64,000 nucleotides of DNA, taken from NCBI RefSeq assembly GCF_900105335.1, contig NZ_LT629770.1, positions 1,984,001 to 2,048,000 of the forward strand, read 5' to 3'. Under the pieces are notes generated by a model. That model saw only the letters and a program-made list of their open reading frames with translations, was not told the DNA's origin and made no database searches. Below, piece after piece: positions 46,662-54,545 of this stretch. Position 1 is the stretch's first letter. Every line of letters starts with the position of its first letter. Both the position numbers and the translations under genes were made by a program. This DNA comes from Microbacterium paraoxydans (GTDB lineage Bacteria; Actinomycetota; Actinomycetes; Actinomycetales; Microbacteriaceae).

Positions 46662-46903
46662 GCGTTCCGCCGCGGGACCGGGATGGTCGGGTCGATGCGG
46701 CGGCTGTGCTTCTTGTGCGCGGCCTGTCGCGTGACGCCGAGGGCGTCTGCGATGGTCTGCCAGCTCATCCCGGCGCGAAGGGCGGCCTCCACCTGCCGCA
46801 GCTCGAGAGCGTCGGCGAGGGTCCGCAGCGAGGCCACGGCGCGCAGCCCGGCACGCGGATCGGTCGTGTCCGCGGCGGCGCGGGCGATGTCGAGGGACTC
46901 CAT
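46658..46903 (-). CDS. Small helix-turn-helix regulator of the Clp-N/SRPBCC gene
   Basis: The 81-residue protein is essentially a helix-turn-helix: VEAALRAGMSWQTIADALGVT and QAAHKKHSRRI form the two helices near residues 38-70, preceded by a dimerising helix (LRAVASLRTLADALELRQ). It resembles the small sigma-region-4-like DNA binders paired with Clp-N genes in actinobacteria. Its promoter is covered by two similar palindromes, and the gene overlaps the Clp-N fusion by four bases, so an autorepressed two-gene operon is inferred. Confidence 0.88.
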   Translation of the reverse strand: MESLDIARAAADTTDPRAGLRAVASLRTLADALELRQVEAALRAGMSWQTIADALGVTRQAAHKKHSRRIDPTIPVPRRNA

Positions 46904-46908
46904 GCTGT

Positions 46909-46948
46909 CAACCTAGGTTGCTGACGGGCAGATTGTCAACCGCGGTTG
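46909..46948 (-). promoter_or_regulatory. Promoter with two matched palindromic operators upstream of the HTH gene
   Basis: On the minus strand, -35 TTGACA (46939-46934), an 18-base spacer and -10 TAGGTT (46915-46910) end six bases before the ATG at 46903. The palindrome CAACCTAGGTTG (46909-46920) contains the -10 box and CAACCGCGGTTG (46937-46948) overlaps the -35 box. Their centres are 28 bases apart. Both share TGTCAACC-NN-GGTTG in the plus orientation. This geometry strongly suggests binding by the HTH protein. Confidence 0.8.
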
Positions 46949-46973
46949 CTCGAGGAGTCCCTCGACCGACCCG

Positions 46974-48158
46974 TCAGGCGGCGGAGGGGTGCAGTACGAC
47001 CTTGATGCAGCCGTCCTTCTTCTCCTGGAACGTCCGGTACAGCTCCGGGGCGTCCTCCAGCGCCGCGTGATGCGTCGTCAGATCCATCACGCCCAGCGGA
47101 TCCGACGGGTCCTCGACGAGCGGGAGGAGATCGTCGATCCAGTTCTTCACGTTGCACTGGCCCATCCGCAGGCTGATCTGCTTGTCGAAGAGGGTCTTCA
47201 TCGGCAGGATGTCGGCATCGCCCGCATACACACCGCTCAGCGAGATCGTCCCGCCGCGGCGGACGGCGTCGATCGAGGCGTAGACGGCAGCGAGCCGATC
47301 CACCCCGGCCTTGTCGAGCATCTGCCGCGCTGCGGGATCGGGCAGCAGGCCGACCGCCTTCTGCAGGAACTCCACACCGCTGTTGCCGTGCGCCTCCAGG
47401 CCCACCGCATCCACCACGGCATCCGCACCCCGTCCCTCGGTCGCGTCGCGGATCTCTTCCACGGTCGTGTCGGTGAGGTCGAGCGTCTCGATGCCGTGCC
47501 GCTCCGCCATCGCCCGTCGTTCCGCCACCGGTTCGACGGCGATGACGCGGTTGCCGCGGTGCCGGGCGATCCGGCTGACGAACTGCCCGACGGGGCCGAG
47601 GCCCATCACCGCGAGGGTCCCGCCTTCGGGAAGCTGCGCATACTCCACGCCCTGCCAGGCCGTCGGCAGGATATCGCTGAGGAAGAGGTAGCGCTCATCC
47701 GGCAGGTCCGGTGCGACCGGGATGTGGTTGTAGTCCGCCAGCGGCACGCGGAGGTATTCGGCCTGCCCGCCGGGGACCTGGCCGTAGAGCTTGGTGTAGC
47801 CGAAGAGAGCTGCGCCGCTGCCGTACTTCCGCACCTGGGTCGTCTCGCACTGCGATTGCAGCCCGCGGAGGCAGAAGAAGCACACCCCGCAGGAGATGTT
47901 GAAGGGGATCACCACGCGGTCACCGGGCTTCAGCTTCGTGACGTTCGCGCCGACCTCCACCACGACGCCCATCGGCTCGTGCCCGAGGATGTCGCCGCGG
48001 TCGAGGAACGGCCCCAGGAGCTCGTAGAGGTGCAGGTCGGATCCGCAGATGGCCGACGAGGTGATCCGGACGATGGCGTCCGCCGGCTGCTGGATGACCG
48101 GGTCGGCGACCTCCTCCACCGTCACGTTCCGTTTGCCCTGCCAGGTGAGTGCCTTCAT
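46974..48158 (-). CDS. Zinc-dependent alcohol dehydrogenase (FDH/threonine-dehydrogenase-like)
   Basis: The 394-residue MDR-superfamily enzyme has the catalytic zinc ligands in CGSDLHLYE and GHEPMG. The structural-zinc cluster is CGVCFFCLRG with a further Cys shortly after. The NAD-binding motif GLGPVGQF lies in the Rossmann domain. The FDH-like insertion near residues 110-150 and the C-terminal pattern suggest a glutathione-independent formaldehyde dehydrogenase or relative. I chose the ATG at 48158 over 48161 because GGAGG is then at a better spacing. It follows the CYP152 gene and may share its transcript. Confidence 0.9.
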   Translation of the reverse strand: MKALTWQGKRNVTVEEVADPVIQQPADAIVRITSSAICGSDLHLYELLGPFLDRGDILGHEPMGVVVEVGANVTKLKPGDRVVIPFNISCGVCFFCLRGLQSQCETTQVRKYGSGAALFGYTKLYGQVPGGQAEYLRVPLADYNHIPVAPDLPDERYLFLSDILPTAWQGVEYAQLPEGGTLAVMGLGPVGQFVSRIARHRGNRVIAVEPVAERRAMAERHGIETLDLTDTTVEEIRDATEGRGADAVVDAVGLEAHGNSGVEFLQKAVGLLPDPAARQMLDKAGVDRLAAVYASIDAVRRGGTISLSGVYAGDADILPMKTLFDKQISLRMGQCNVKNWIDDLLPLVEDPSDPLGVMDLTTHHAALEDAPELYRTFQEKKDGCIKVVLHPSAA

Positions 48159-48262
48159 CATGTCCTCCACGTCTCGATGTCCGTCGTCCCTCCACGCTCT
48201 CGGGCGCGCCGCAGCATGGCCACCCGGTTGACAGGCCGTGGACGACGTGCGATCCCCGGGAC

Positions 48263-49591
48263 TCAGTGGAAGGGGCAGCCGCGCCCGGAGCCGGAGGCGC
48301 GCACCCGCGCTCCGGACGTGGGCTTGGTGGGCAGGCGGCGGCGATTCACGTCGAGCCCCTCGTCGAGCACCGTCAGCTCCGGGTCGCTCAGGACGGCGAC
48401 GGCGGCGGAGAGCCCGGCGATGACGAGCTTCTCGCCGGGGCAGCGGTGGCCGGAGGCGACGTCGCCCCCGCCCTGGGGGACGAAGGTCGTGATCTCCTCG
48501 TAGTCGTCCACGTCGGTGAACCGCTCGGGGGCGAAGCGCTCCGGGTGGGACCACGACCGCTCGTCGGTGTTCGTGCCGAGGATGTCGAGGACGACCCGGC
48601 CGCCCTCCGGGACCGTGACGCCGTCGATCTCGACCTCGGCGATGGTACGACCAGGCAGCATCGGCACGAACAGTCCGGTCCGCCGCACCTCCTGCGCGAA
48701 CAGGACGGCCAGCGTGCCCCCGACCAGGGCGCCGCGCTCCGTCGTCTCCGCTGCGATCCGGGTACGCCACTCGGGGTGGTCGTGCAGCTGCTTCGCGGCG
48801 AAGGCCACGAACCGCGCGGCGGCGATCATCGGACGGATGCTGTTCTGCAGCTCGACGCCGGCCACCTGGGCGGGCAGAAGCTCGCCGTTCTCGTCGCGAT
48901 GCGCGGCCCACAGGGCGAGCGCGGTGCCCTCCGGCGCCGCCAGGTCGCCGGCGCGGACGGCTTCGATGAGGCGGCGCGCGTGACGGTCCGAGAAGATCCG
49001 GTTCGCGAACGCCTCGACGTAGGCGGGGGAGTAGGGGGCGCCGAACCCGTCCACGATCTGCGCGAGGCGCGCGGCCCAGCGGGTCTGCGCCGCCGGCGTG
49101 CCCGGGAGCCCGGCCCAGCGCATCATGGCGCGCCCGAAGGCGCCGACGGCCGCGTCGTAGGCGCTGCGGGTGCCGCCGGCGCGCCAGTCCTCGCGCTCGG
49201 CCGCCCATTCCCGTTCGAGGAACGGTGTGAGCCGTTCGACCTGCGCGTCCTCGTACGCGGCTTGGACGAAGGTGGCCTTGCGGTGGCGGTGGGCGGTGCC
49301 GTCGAGCGCGTGCACGGAACCGTGCCCGAACAGGGGCTCGCGGACGATCCCCGGCATGGCGCCGGCACGGGCGATGCGGCTCTCGTCGTAGAACAGCTCC
49401 ACACCCTCGGCACCGCGGACGAAGGCCGCCGGGTGCCCGAGAAGGCGCATCGGGGCCGACCGGGCGCCGGGGCGGACTCGGCGCCAGATGCGCTCGCCGA
49501 AGTCGTAGCCGCGGGTGAGCAGCGCCGGCGAGTCCTCGTGCAGGGCCGCGTCGACACCGTCGGAGAGTCGGGAAGTCAGTCGCTGAAGCAT
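48263..49591 (-). CDS. CYP152-type cytochrome P450 (fatty-acid peroxygenase)
   Basis: The 442-residue protein carries the heme-ligand Cys384 in QGGGDVASGHRCPGE, matching the CYP152 pattern rather than the usual P450 loop. The CYP152-diagnostic IRPMIAA carries Arg253-Pro254, which binds the substrate carboxylate and replaces the acid-alcohol pair of the normal I helix. Such enzymes use hydrogen peroxide to alpha- or beta-hydroxylate or decarboxylate fatty acids. No redox partner is needed, consistent with none nearby. The short SGRGCPFH tail is usual for this group. Confidence 0.9.
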   Translation of the reverse strand: MLQRLTSRLSDGVDAALHEDSPALLTRGYDFGERIWRRVRPGARSAPMRLLGHPAAFVRGAEGVELFYDESRIARAGAMPGIVREPLFGHGSVHALDGTAHRHRKATFVQAAYEDAQVERLTPFLEREWAAEREDWRAGGTRSAYDAAVGAFGRAMMRWAGLPGTPAAQTRWAARLAQIVDGFGAPYSPAYVEAFANRIFSDRHARRLIEAVRAGDLAAPEGTALALWAAHRDENGELLPAQVAGVELQNSIRPMIAAARFVAFAAKQLHDHPEWRTRIAAETTERGALVGGTLAVLFAQEVRRTGLFVPMLPGRTIAEVEIDGVTVPEGGRVVLDILGTNTDERSWSHPERFAPERFTDVDDYEEITTFVPQGGGDVASGHRCPGEKLVIAGLSAAVAVLSDPELTVLDEGLDVNRRRLPTKPTSGARVRASGSGRGCPFH

Positions 49592-49741
49592 GATCCGACC
49601 CTGTCACGCGCCCGTGCGGCAGCCCAAGGGGGAGGCGTCCTCGGACCGATTGTGCTAGCCGGGACGGTCGGTGTCGCCGATGTCAAGCACCTGCCCGAGT
49701 GAGGTTCGCGGCGCGCAGGATGGGGGCAGAACGGAGGAACC

Positions 49742-50179
49742 ATGGCCACCAACACCCGCGACCTGACGTGCACCACCCATGACGTGTTCCGCGTGCTGGC
49801 GAACGGCTGGCTCTACCCCGCGTGGGTGGTCGGCGCCTCCCGCATGCGCGACGTGGACGACTCCTGGCCCGCGGCCGGGGCCCAGCTGCACCATTCGGTC
49901 GGCACGTGGCCCGCGCTCCTGGACGACACCACCGAACTGGTGGAGTGGCACCCGCCGCACCGTGCGGTCATGCGGGCGCGCGGCTGGCCGGTGGGAGAGG
50001 CGCAGGTGACGATCCGCGCGCGGACGACCCCGACGGGATGCCAGGTGCGCATCGACGAGGAGCCCGTCAAGGGCCCGGCGACGATCCTGCCCCGATTCCT
50101 GACCACGCCGATGCTCCGCTGGCGGAATGCGGAGACGCTGCACCGTCTCGGCTACCTCGCCGAGGGCCGCGCGTCCTGA
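49742..50179 (+). CDS. SRPBCC-family protein
   Basis: The 145-residue protein fits the START/SRPBCC (Bet v 1-like) fold. Conserved-type segments are CTTHDVFRVLANGWLYPAW, VGTWPALLDDTTELVEWHPP and CQVRIDEEPVKGPATILP. These domains form a cavity for hydrophobic ligands; no catalytic residue is obvious. GGAGG precedes the ATG by four bases. It is divergent from the CYP152 gene across 150 bases and could be co-regulated with it. It is not closely similar to the SRPBCC part of the Clp-N fusion. Confidence 0.85.
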   Translation: MATNTRDLTCTTHDVFRVLANGWLYPAWVVGASRMRDVDDSWPAAGAQLHHSVGTWPALLDDTTELVEWHPPHRAVMRARGWPVGEAQVTIRARTTPTGCQVRIDEEPVKGPATILPRFLTTPMLRWRNAETLHRLGYLAEGRAS

Positions 50180-50194
50180 CACGCGCTCAGCGCG

Positions 50195-51016
50195 TCACGC
50201 TCCGGCGCGCATGAACTCCTCGGCGGCGCGCACCTGCTCCGCGGACGGACGGATGCCGGTGTACAGGACGAACTGCTCCAGCGCCTGCCGGGTCGCGACC
50301 TCGGCTCCCGTGATCACCGTCTTACCCGCGGCTCGGCCGGCGGCGATGAGCGGCGTCTCGGCGGGCAGCGCGACGACGTCGAACACGACTTCGGCGGCGT
50401 CGATGGCCTGTTCCGGGAAGGCGAGGGCGTCGGCCTCCGTACCCCCGGCCATGCCGATCGGGGTGACGTTCACGATCACGTCGGCCCTCGCGTCTCCGAC
50501 CTCGGCGCGCCAGGCGAACCCGTACAGCTCGGCGAGGGAGCGGCCCGCCGTCTCGTTCCGGGCGACGATGGTCACGTCCGTGAAGCCGGCGTTGCGGAAC
50601 GCGGCGGCCGTCGCCTTCGCCATGCCGCCCGAACCCCGGAGGAGGACCGACGACGCCGGGTCGAGGTCGTTCTCCGTGATCAGCTGAGCGATCGCCGCAT
50701 AGTCGGTGTTGTGGGCCGTGAGCACGCCGTCGTCGTTCACGATCGTGTTGACGGAGTCGATGGCCTGCGCCGAGGGGTCCATGCGGTCGACGAGCTCGAT
50801 GACGTCCTCTTTATAGGGCATCGAGATCGCGCACCCGCGGATGCCGAGGCCGCGCACCCCCGCGATGGCCTGCGTGAGGTCGGTCGGGGCGAAGGCCTTG
50901 TAGATCCAGTTCAGATCGAGGGCCTCGTACAGGTGATTGTGGAAGCGGGTGCCGTTGTTGCTCGGCCGTGCCGACAGCGAGATGCAGAGCGTCATGTCCT
51001 TGTTCAGCATGGTCAC
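50195..51016 (-). CDS. Shikimate dehydrogenase-family protein
   Basis: The 273-residue protein has the AroE fold, with the catalytic Lys in SMPYKEDVI, an Asp in [10 protein letters not shown], and the NADP-binding GSGGMAKA. The first shikimate-binding Ser motif is altered ([13 protein letters not shown]), as in the SDH-like group that acts on quinate or has unknown substrates. It is therefore probably not the main AroE. The GTG at 51016 is chosen because TAGCCT-N6 precedes it; the internal ATG at 51010 is the alternative start. Confidence 0.85.
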   Translation of the reverse strand: MTMLNKDMTLCISLSARPSNNGTRFHNHLYEALDLNWIYKAFAPTDLTQAIAGVRGLGIRGCAISMPYKEDVIELVDRMDPSAQAIDSVNTIVNDDGVLTAHNTDYAAIAQLITENDLDPASSVLLRGSGGMAKATAAAFRNAGFTDVTIVARNETAGRSLAELYGFAWRAEVGDARADVIVNVTPIGMAGGTEADALAFPEQAIDAAEVVFDVVALPAETPLIAAGRAAGKTVITGAEVATRQALEQFVLYTGIRPSAEQVRAAEEFMRAGA

Positions 51017-51497
51017 CGAATCAGGCTACCCCCGAGTCTGTCAAGGTCCATGGCGGGAGATCGCCTCCTCCCCTAGGGTGAAAGTGCATGCAAGGGGATC
51101 GATCGTCTACGCCTCTCCCCAGGAGGCGGAGGCCCTCCCCACGGGCCGGACGATCCGTGCATGCGATTGGGCCCTCTCGAGTAGTTCAGTCCCCAATGGA
51201 CTCCTCGAGAGGGCCGCTCTCCGGCTGCTCGCCACGAAGTTTTTTCAGATTTGTCCCCCAAAAGGGGGACAAGAAGCTCGCGGAGGGGTTAGGCTGTTCC
51301 TGACGCACCCTCCGGTCGTCTTCGGCCCTCATCGCTCCCCCCGCGGTGAGGGCCACACCATTTTCCGGGCGCATCCGCTCATGCAACATTTGGATTACCT
51401 TCTCGCAACGGCTATTCCGCCGGGGGTCCCCTCCACTAGCGTTAGCGATGTCGGTGCACCCCTGCGTCGGCTTCTACATCAGCAGAACAGGCAGTAC
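51017..51497. other. Long intergenic region before the cold-shock gene
   Basis: These 481 bases are non-coding. They contain a series of strong inverted repeats between 51074 and 51364, described as a candidate RNA, and then the promoter and short leader of the cold-shock gene. A possible -10 for that gene is TAGCGT at 51437-51442, giving a leader of about 50 bases. No protein-like open frame is evident. Confidence 0.6.
51074..51364 (+). ncRNA. Candidate structured non-coding RNA
   Basis: TAGGGT at 51074-51079 could be a -10 box with a start near 51086. The following 280 bases hold successive stem-loops: an outer pairing GCATGC...GCATGC with inner GATCGTC...GACGATC (51086-51164), a perfect 12-bp stem GGCCCTCTCGAG/CTCGAGAGGGCC (51170-51181 and 51204-51215), and a 9-bp stem TTGTCCCCC/GGGGGACAA (51251-51272). 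A terminator-like 8-bp hairpin with a run of six Cs in its loop (51324-51354) is followed by ACACCATTTT. There is no open frame of note. Orientation is inferred from these end signals only. It could instead be a long regulatory leader of the cold-shock gene. Confidence 0.35.
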
Positions 51498-51704
51498 ATG
51501 AGCACCCAGGGCACGGTCAAGTGGTTCAACTCGGAGAAGGGCTTCGGCTTCATCTCCCCCGACGACGGAGGCGCTGACGTCTTCGCGCACTACTCCGCCA
51601 TCCAGTCATCCGGCTACCGCTCTCTCGAAGAGAACCAGCGGGTCGAGTTCGATGTGGCGCAGGGTCCCAAGGGCCTGCAGGCAGAGAACATCCGCCCCGT
51701 CTGA
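51498..51704 (+). CDS. Cold-shock protein (CspA family)
   Basis: The 68-residue OB-fold protein begins [19 protein letters not shown] and has both RNA-binding motifs: RNP1 KGFGFI and RNP2 VFAHYSAI. Csp proteins bind single-stranded RNA and DNA and melt RNA secondary structure, at low temperature or constitutively. The gene stands alone, with a structured region upstream and a terminator hairpin downstream. No clear ribosome-binding site other than GGCAG is seen before the ATG. Confidence 0.96.
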   Translation: MSTQGTVKWFNSEKGFGFISPDDGGADVFAHYSAIQSSGYRSLEENQRVEFDVAQGPKGLQAENIRPV

Positions 51705-51722
51705 GGCGGAAGCAACACCGGG

Positions 51723-51770
51723 AACTCCCCGTCGGATCCACGCGCAGGCGCTGACCCGGCGGGGAGTTTC
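51723..51770 (+). terminator. Terminator after the cold-shock gene
   Basis: A 9-bp stem, AACTCCCCG at 51723-51731 with CGGGGAGTT at 51760-51768, is followed by TCGTCTTCC and starts 18 bases after the stop codon. Confidence 0.75.
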
Positions 51771-51796
51771 GTCTTCCCTGATGGCCCTGGAGCCGG

Positions 51797-52462
51797 TCAG
51801 GGCAGCAGGAGTGCGCGCAGCTCGTCGACGGTCGTGACGCGGAACGCCGCGTCGTCGCCCTCGTGCGGGTCGCTGAAGCCCCAGCCGACGAAGATCACGG
51901 GCACGCCGTTGGCGAGACCGCCCTCGACGTCGTGGTGCCGGTCGCCCACGAGGACCGGGCGGGAGGTGTCGGCACCGAGCGCGCGCAGCCGTCGCAGCGC
52001 CTCGGCCACGATGTCCGTCTTGGACGCGAGCGTGGCCTCGTCCGGCGTGGCGCCCACGGTCGTGAGGAACGACGGCCGGAGTCCGAAGTGATCGACCAGC
52101 GCGTCGACCTGGTTCTCGGGCTTCGAGCTCGCCGTCGCCTGGGGCACGCCCGCCGCGTGCAGGTCATGGATCAGCTCGGCGACGCCCGGATACGTCTGCA
52201 CGTCGGTCGTGTACCCGTCGGCTTTGCCGAGGGTGCGGTAGAACGCCACCGCCTCGGCCGACTGCTCCGGCGTCATCCCCGCCTGGTCCTGGAACGACTG
52301 GAACATGGGAGGGCCGATCCAGTGCACGAGCTCCTCGCGCGTCGGCGCCGGGTGGCCGAAGTGCGTCAGGGCGATGTTCAGGCGACGCAGGATCCCGACC
52401 GAGGCGTCAACGATGGTCCCGTCGACGTCCCAGAGCACACACGAGTAAGGCGAAGAGGGCAT
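51797..52462 (-). CDS. HAD-superfamily phosphatase (phosphoglycolate phosphatase-like)
   Basis: The 221-residue protein has the HAD motifs: I, DVDGTIVD (nucleophile Asp near residue 12); II, TASSKP; III, Lys in SKTDIVAEAL; and IV, VGDRHHDVEGGLANG. The helical cap at about 20-90 makes it a subfamily IA enzyme like Gph. The substrate is probably a small phosphate ester. TAGGCT-N6 before the ATG predicts a leaderless mRNA. It converges on the csp gene terminator. Confidence 0.9.
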   Translation of the reverse strand: MPSSPYSCVLWDVDGTIVDASVGILRRLNIALTHFGHPAPTREELVHWIGPPMFQSFQDQAGMTPEQSAEAVAFYRTLGKADGYTTDVQTYPGVAELIHDLHAAGVPQATASSKPENQVDALVDHFGLRPSFLTTVGATPDEATLASKTDIVAEALRRLRALGADTSRPVLVGDRHHDVEGGLANGVPVIFVGWGFSDPHEGDDAAFRVTTVDELRALLLP

Positions 52463-52607
52463 GCCTCCAGCCTAGGGTCCCGCGAACGGGTGCCCGCCCG
52501 TCCTGCACAGGTGTGCACGAAACGGGTTCATCCACCGAACGCGGGAAGGCCCTTCACGCCGATCTAGAGTCGTGACAGCGGCGGGATCACGGGTGAGAAT
52601 GGGGGCC

Positions 52608-52844
52608 ATGTACGTGTCGGTGGAAGTCATCACGATGCTGGCGACGGCCGCGACGACTCTCGTCGCGATCATCAGCGGATTCGGCTGGATGATCGGTCGG
52701 ATGGACGCGCGCTTCGCCGCGGTGGACGCGAGGTTCGCGATCCAGGACGCGAAGTTCGACCGGATCGAGCACGAGCTCACCGAGGTGAAGATCGCGATCG
52801 CGCGGCTGGAGGGCCCGCGGCCGCGCCTGGTCTCGACGCGCTGA
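52608..52844 (+). CDS. Small membrane protein with coiled-coil tail
   Basis: The 78-residue protein has a hydrophobic N-terminal helix (about 5-28, with TMLATAATTLVAIISGFGW) followed by an amphipathic helix with heptad-like repeats of RFAAVDARFAIQDAKFD. It resembles short response-regulator-like or DUF-type membrane coiled-coil proteins of actinobacteria, but I recognise no named family. An earlier ATG at 52599 is also possible. Its role is unknown; it stands alone between the HAD and nucS genes. Confidence 0.65.
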   Translation: MYVSVEVITMLATAATTLVAIISGFGWMIGRMDARFAAVDARFAIQDAKFDRIEHELTEVKIAIARLEGPRPRLVSTR

Positions 52845-52847
52845 GGG

Positions 52848-53543
52848 TCAGAAGAGGCGGGGGATGCCCGACTCGATGCCCTTCATGTCGTCGTAGTCGA
52901 GCACGAGGCAGCGGATACCGCGATCCTCGGCGAGCACGCGGGCCTGCGGCTTGATCTCCTGAGCGGCGAACACGCCCTGCACCGGGGCGAGGTGGGGGTC
53001 GCGTCCCAGGAGCTCGAGGTAACGGGTGAGCTGCTCGACGCCGTCGATGTCGCCGCGGCGCTTGACCTCGACCGCGATCGCCACGCCGTCGGCGTCGCGC
53101 ACCAGCAGGTCGACCGGGCCGATGGCCGTGGGGTACTCGCGACGGACCAGGGTGGCGCCCTCGGCGACGCGGTCCACCTGCTCCGCGAGCAGGCGCTGCA
53201 GGTCGGCCTCGACGCCGTCCTTCTGCAGCCCGGGGTCGATCCCGAGTTCGTGGCTGGAGTCGTGGATGACCTCGTAGATCTGCACGCGGAGGGCATCGCC
53301 GGTCTTCTTGTGGGTCACGCGCCACACCTCGACGACGCCGGCGCCGGCCTCCTCCTCGCCCGGTTCCTCGGTCGCGAGCACGCACGGCGGGCTCATCCAG
53401 TTCAGCGGCTTGTAGCTGCCGCCGTCGGAGTGCACGAGCAGACTCCCGTCACCCTTATGCACGAGCAGGCGGGTGGCGAGCGGAAGGTGGGCGTTGAGTC
53501 GGCCGGTGTAGTCGACCGAGCAGCGGGCGATGACGAGACGCAC
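52848..53543 (-). CDS. nucS: Endonuclease NucS (mismatch-specific, EndoMS-like)
   Basis: The 231-residue protein has a DNA-binding N-terminal domain (about 1-105) and a PD-(D/E)XK nuclease domain. The catalytic residues are visible in GPVDLLVRD and [11 protein letters not shown], and in QLTRYLELL. Actinobacteria lack MutS and MutL and use NucS to cut both strands at mismatches and keep mutation rate low. A GTG start is supported by TAGGCT six bases upstream. The C-terminal tail GIPRLF resembles a clamp-binding peptide, consistent with action together with the dnaN product. Confidence 0.95.
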   Translation of the reverse strand: MRLVIARCSVDYTGRLNAHLPLATRLLVHKGDGSLLVHSDGGSYKPLNWMSPPCVLATEEPGEEEAGAGVVEVWRVTHKKTGDALRVQIYEVIHDSSHELGIDPGLQKDGVEADLQRLLAEQVDRVAEGATLVRREYPTAIGPVDLLVRDADGVAIAVEVKRRGDIDGVEQLTRYLELLGRDPHLAPVQGVFAAQEIKPQARVLAEDRGIRCLVLDYDDMKGIESGIPRLF

Positions 53544-53578
53544 CCGACGAGCCTACTTCGTCGTCGCCGGGGTCGCGG

Positions 53579-54430
53579 TCAGAAGATCGCGTCGAAGAGT
53601 CCCAGCTCGGTGGCGGCCGACCGGGCGATGAGGAAGCCGATGATGCCGATGATCCAGGCCGTGTTCTCGGCGCCCGTCCGCTCCATCCAGGCGGCGAAGC
53701 GCTCCAGCGGGCGCTGCACGAGCGGGGCCGCCACCAGTCGCAGCACGAGGAGCACGAGCGCCGGGAGGATCATCAGCGCGCAGTACCCGGCGAGGGAGAG
53801 CACCCGGAGCGGCGTGTCGACGCCGGCGTCCGCGAGCATCGTCATCGCCACGATGTAGGGGAGCATCGTCGCGACCTCCACGAGCCCGGCCGCGATGGCG
53901 ACGGCCATGACCGCGAACCCCCGGGTCTGCGGGTCGAGCAGGCGTTCCCGCCACCGAGCGATCCGACCGGGACGCGGTGCGGTCGTCGCAGTGGCGGTCG
54001 AGGGAACGGGTGGGTGTGCCGGGGCGATCGACCCGGACAGCGGTTCGCTGCCCGGGTCGCCGGAGCCGGTCGCCGCGGTGGTGGCCCCGTGCGCTCCGCC
54101 CGGCGCCGCTTCCGCAGGCTTCGTCGGCATCACGAAGGCGGTGACGAGAAGGGCGGCGCCGACGACGAGACGGGTGATCATGCCCGCGGGAGAGCTCAGG
54201 AAGGCGGAGGCGACGTCGACGAGGTTCACCAGGCCCCAGAGGAAGAGGAGGCCGACCACGAGATAGAACACGGCGATCGTCGCGAGATAGAGGAGGATCC
54301 GTCCGGCGCGCACCCGGCCGGGATGCAGCAGCAGGAAGACCGGGATGAGCAGCGTCCCGACGCTCAGGCCGTCGATGAGCGCGAGCACGGCGAGGGAGAG
54401 GGGCAGCGGGAGCCCGCCGAAGAGTTCCAT
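53579..54430 (-). CDS. GAP-family (Sap-like) membrane protein
   Basis: The 283-residue protein has about six transmembrane helices, arranged as two groups (about 5-25, 42-65, 80-100, then 165-195, 205-235, 260-283). They are separated by a Pro/Ala-rich loop near 105-145. The architecture resembles the Sap/GAP (sulfolipid-addressing protein) family of actinobacteria, linked to export of lipids. That is an inference; no catalytic motif is present. The ATG at 54430 follows a good GGAGG site. Confidence 0.75.
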   Translation of the reverse strand: MELFGGLPLPLSLAVLALIDGLSVGTLLIPVFLLLHPGRVRAGRILLYLATIAVFYLVVGLLFLWGLVNLVDVASAFLSSPAGMITRLVVGAALLVTAFVMPTKPAEAAPGGAHGATTAATGSGDPGSEPLSGSIAPAHPPVPSTATATTAPRPGRIARWRERLLDPQTRGFAVMAVAIAAGLVEVATMLPYIVAMTMLADAGVDTPLRVLSLAGYCALMILPALVLLVLRLVAAPLVQRPLERFAAWMERTGAENTAWIIGIIGFLIARSAATELGLFDAIF

Positions 54431-54545
54431 GCCTCCACGATTGCGACGGCTCGGCATGCGCGGATCGGGCGAAAGTCGGGGTCGTCCGGATGCTCTCATC
54501 CTTTGGTCGGATGCGACGCCGTCCGCGCCGTGATTGCATGAGGGC

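Noticed and set aside
51324..51354. Match to the actinobacterial 6C RNA motif because of the six-C loop.
   Set aside because: Only one hairpin with such a loop is seen; the second required C-loop hairpin is not evident, so I call it only a generic candidate RNA.
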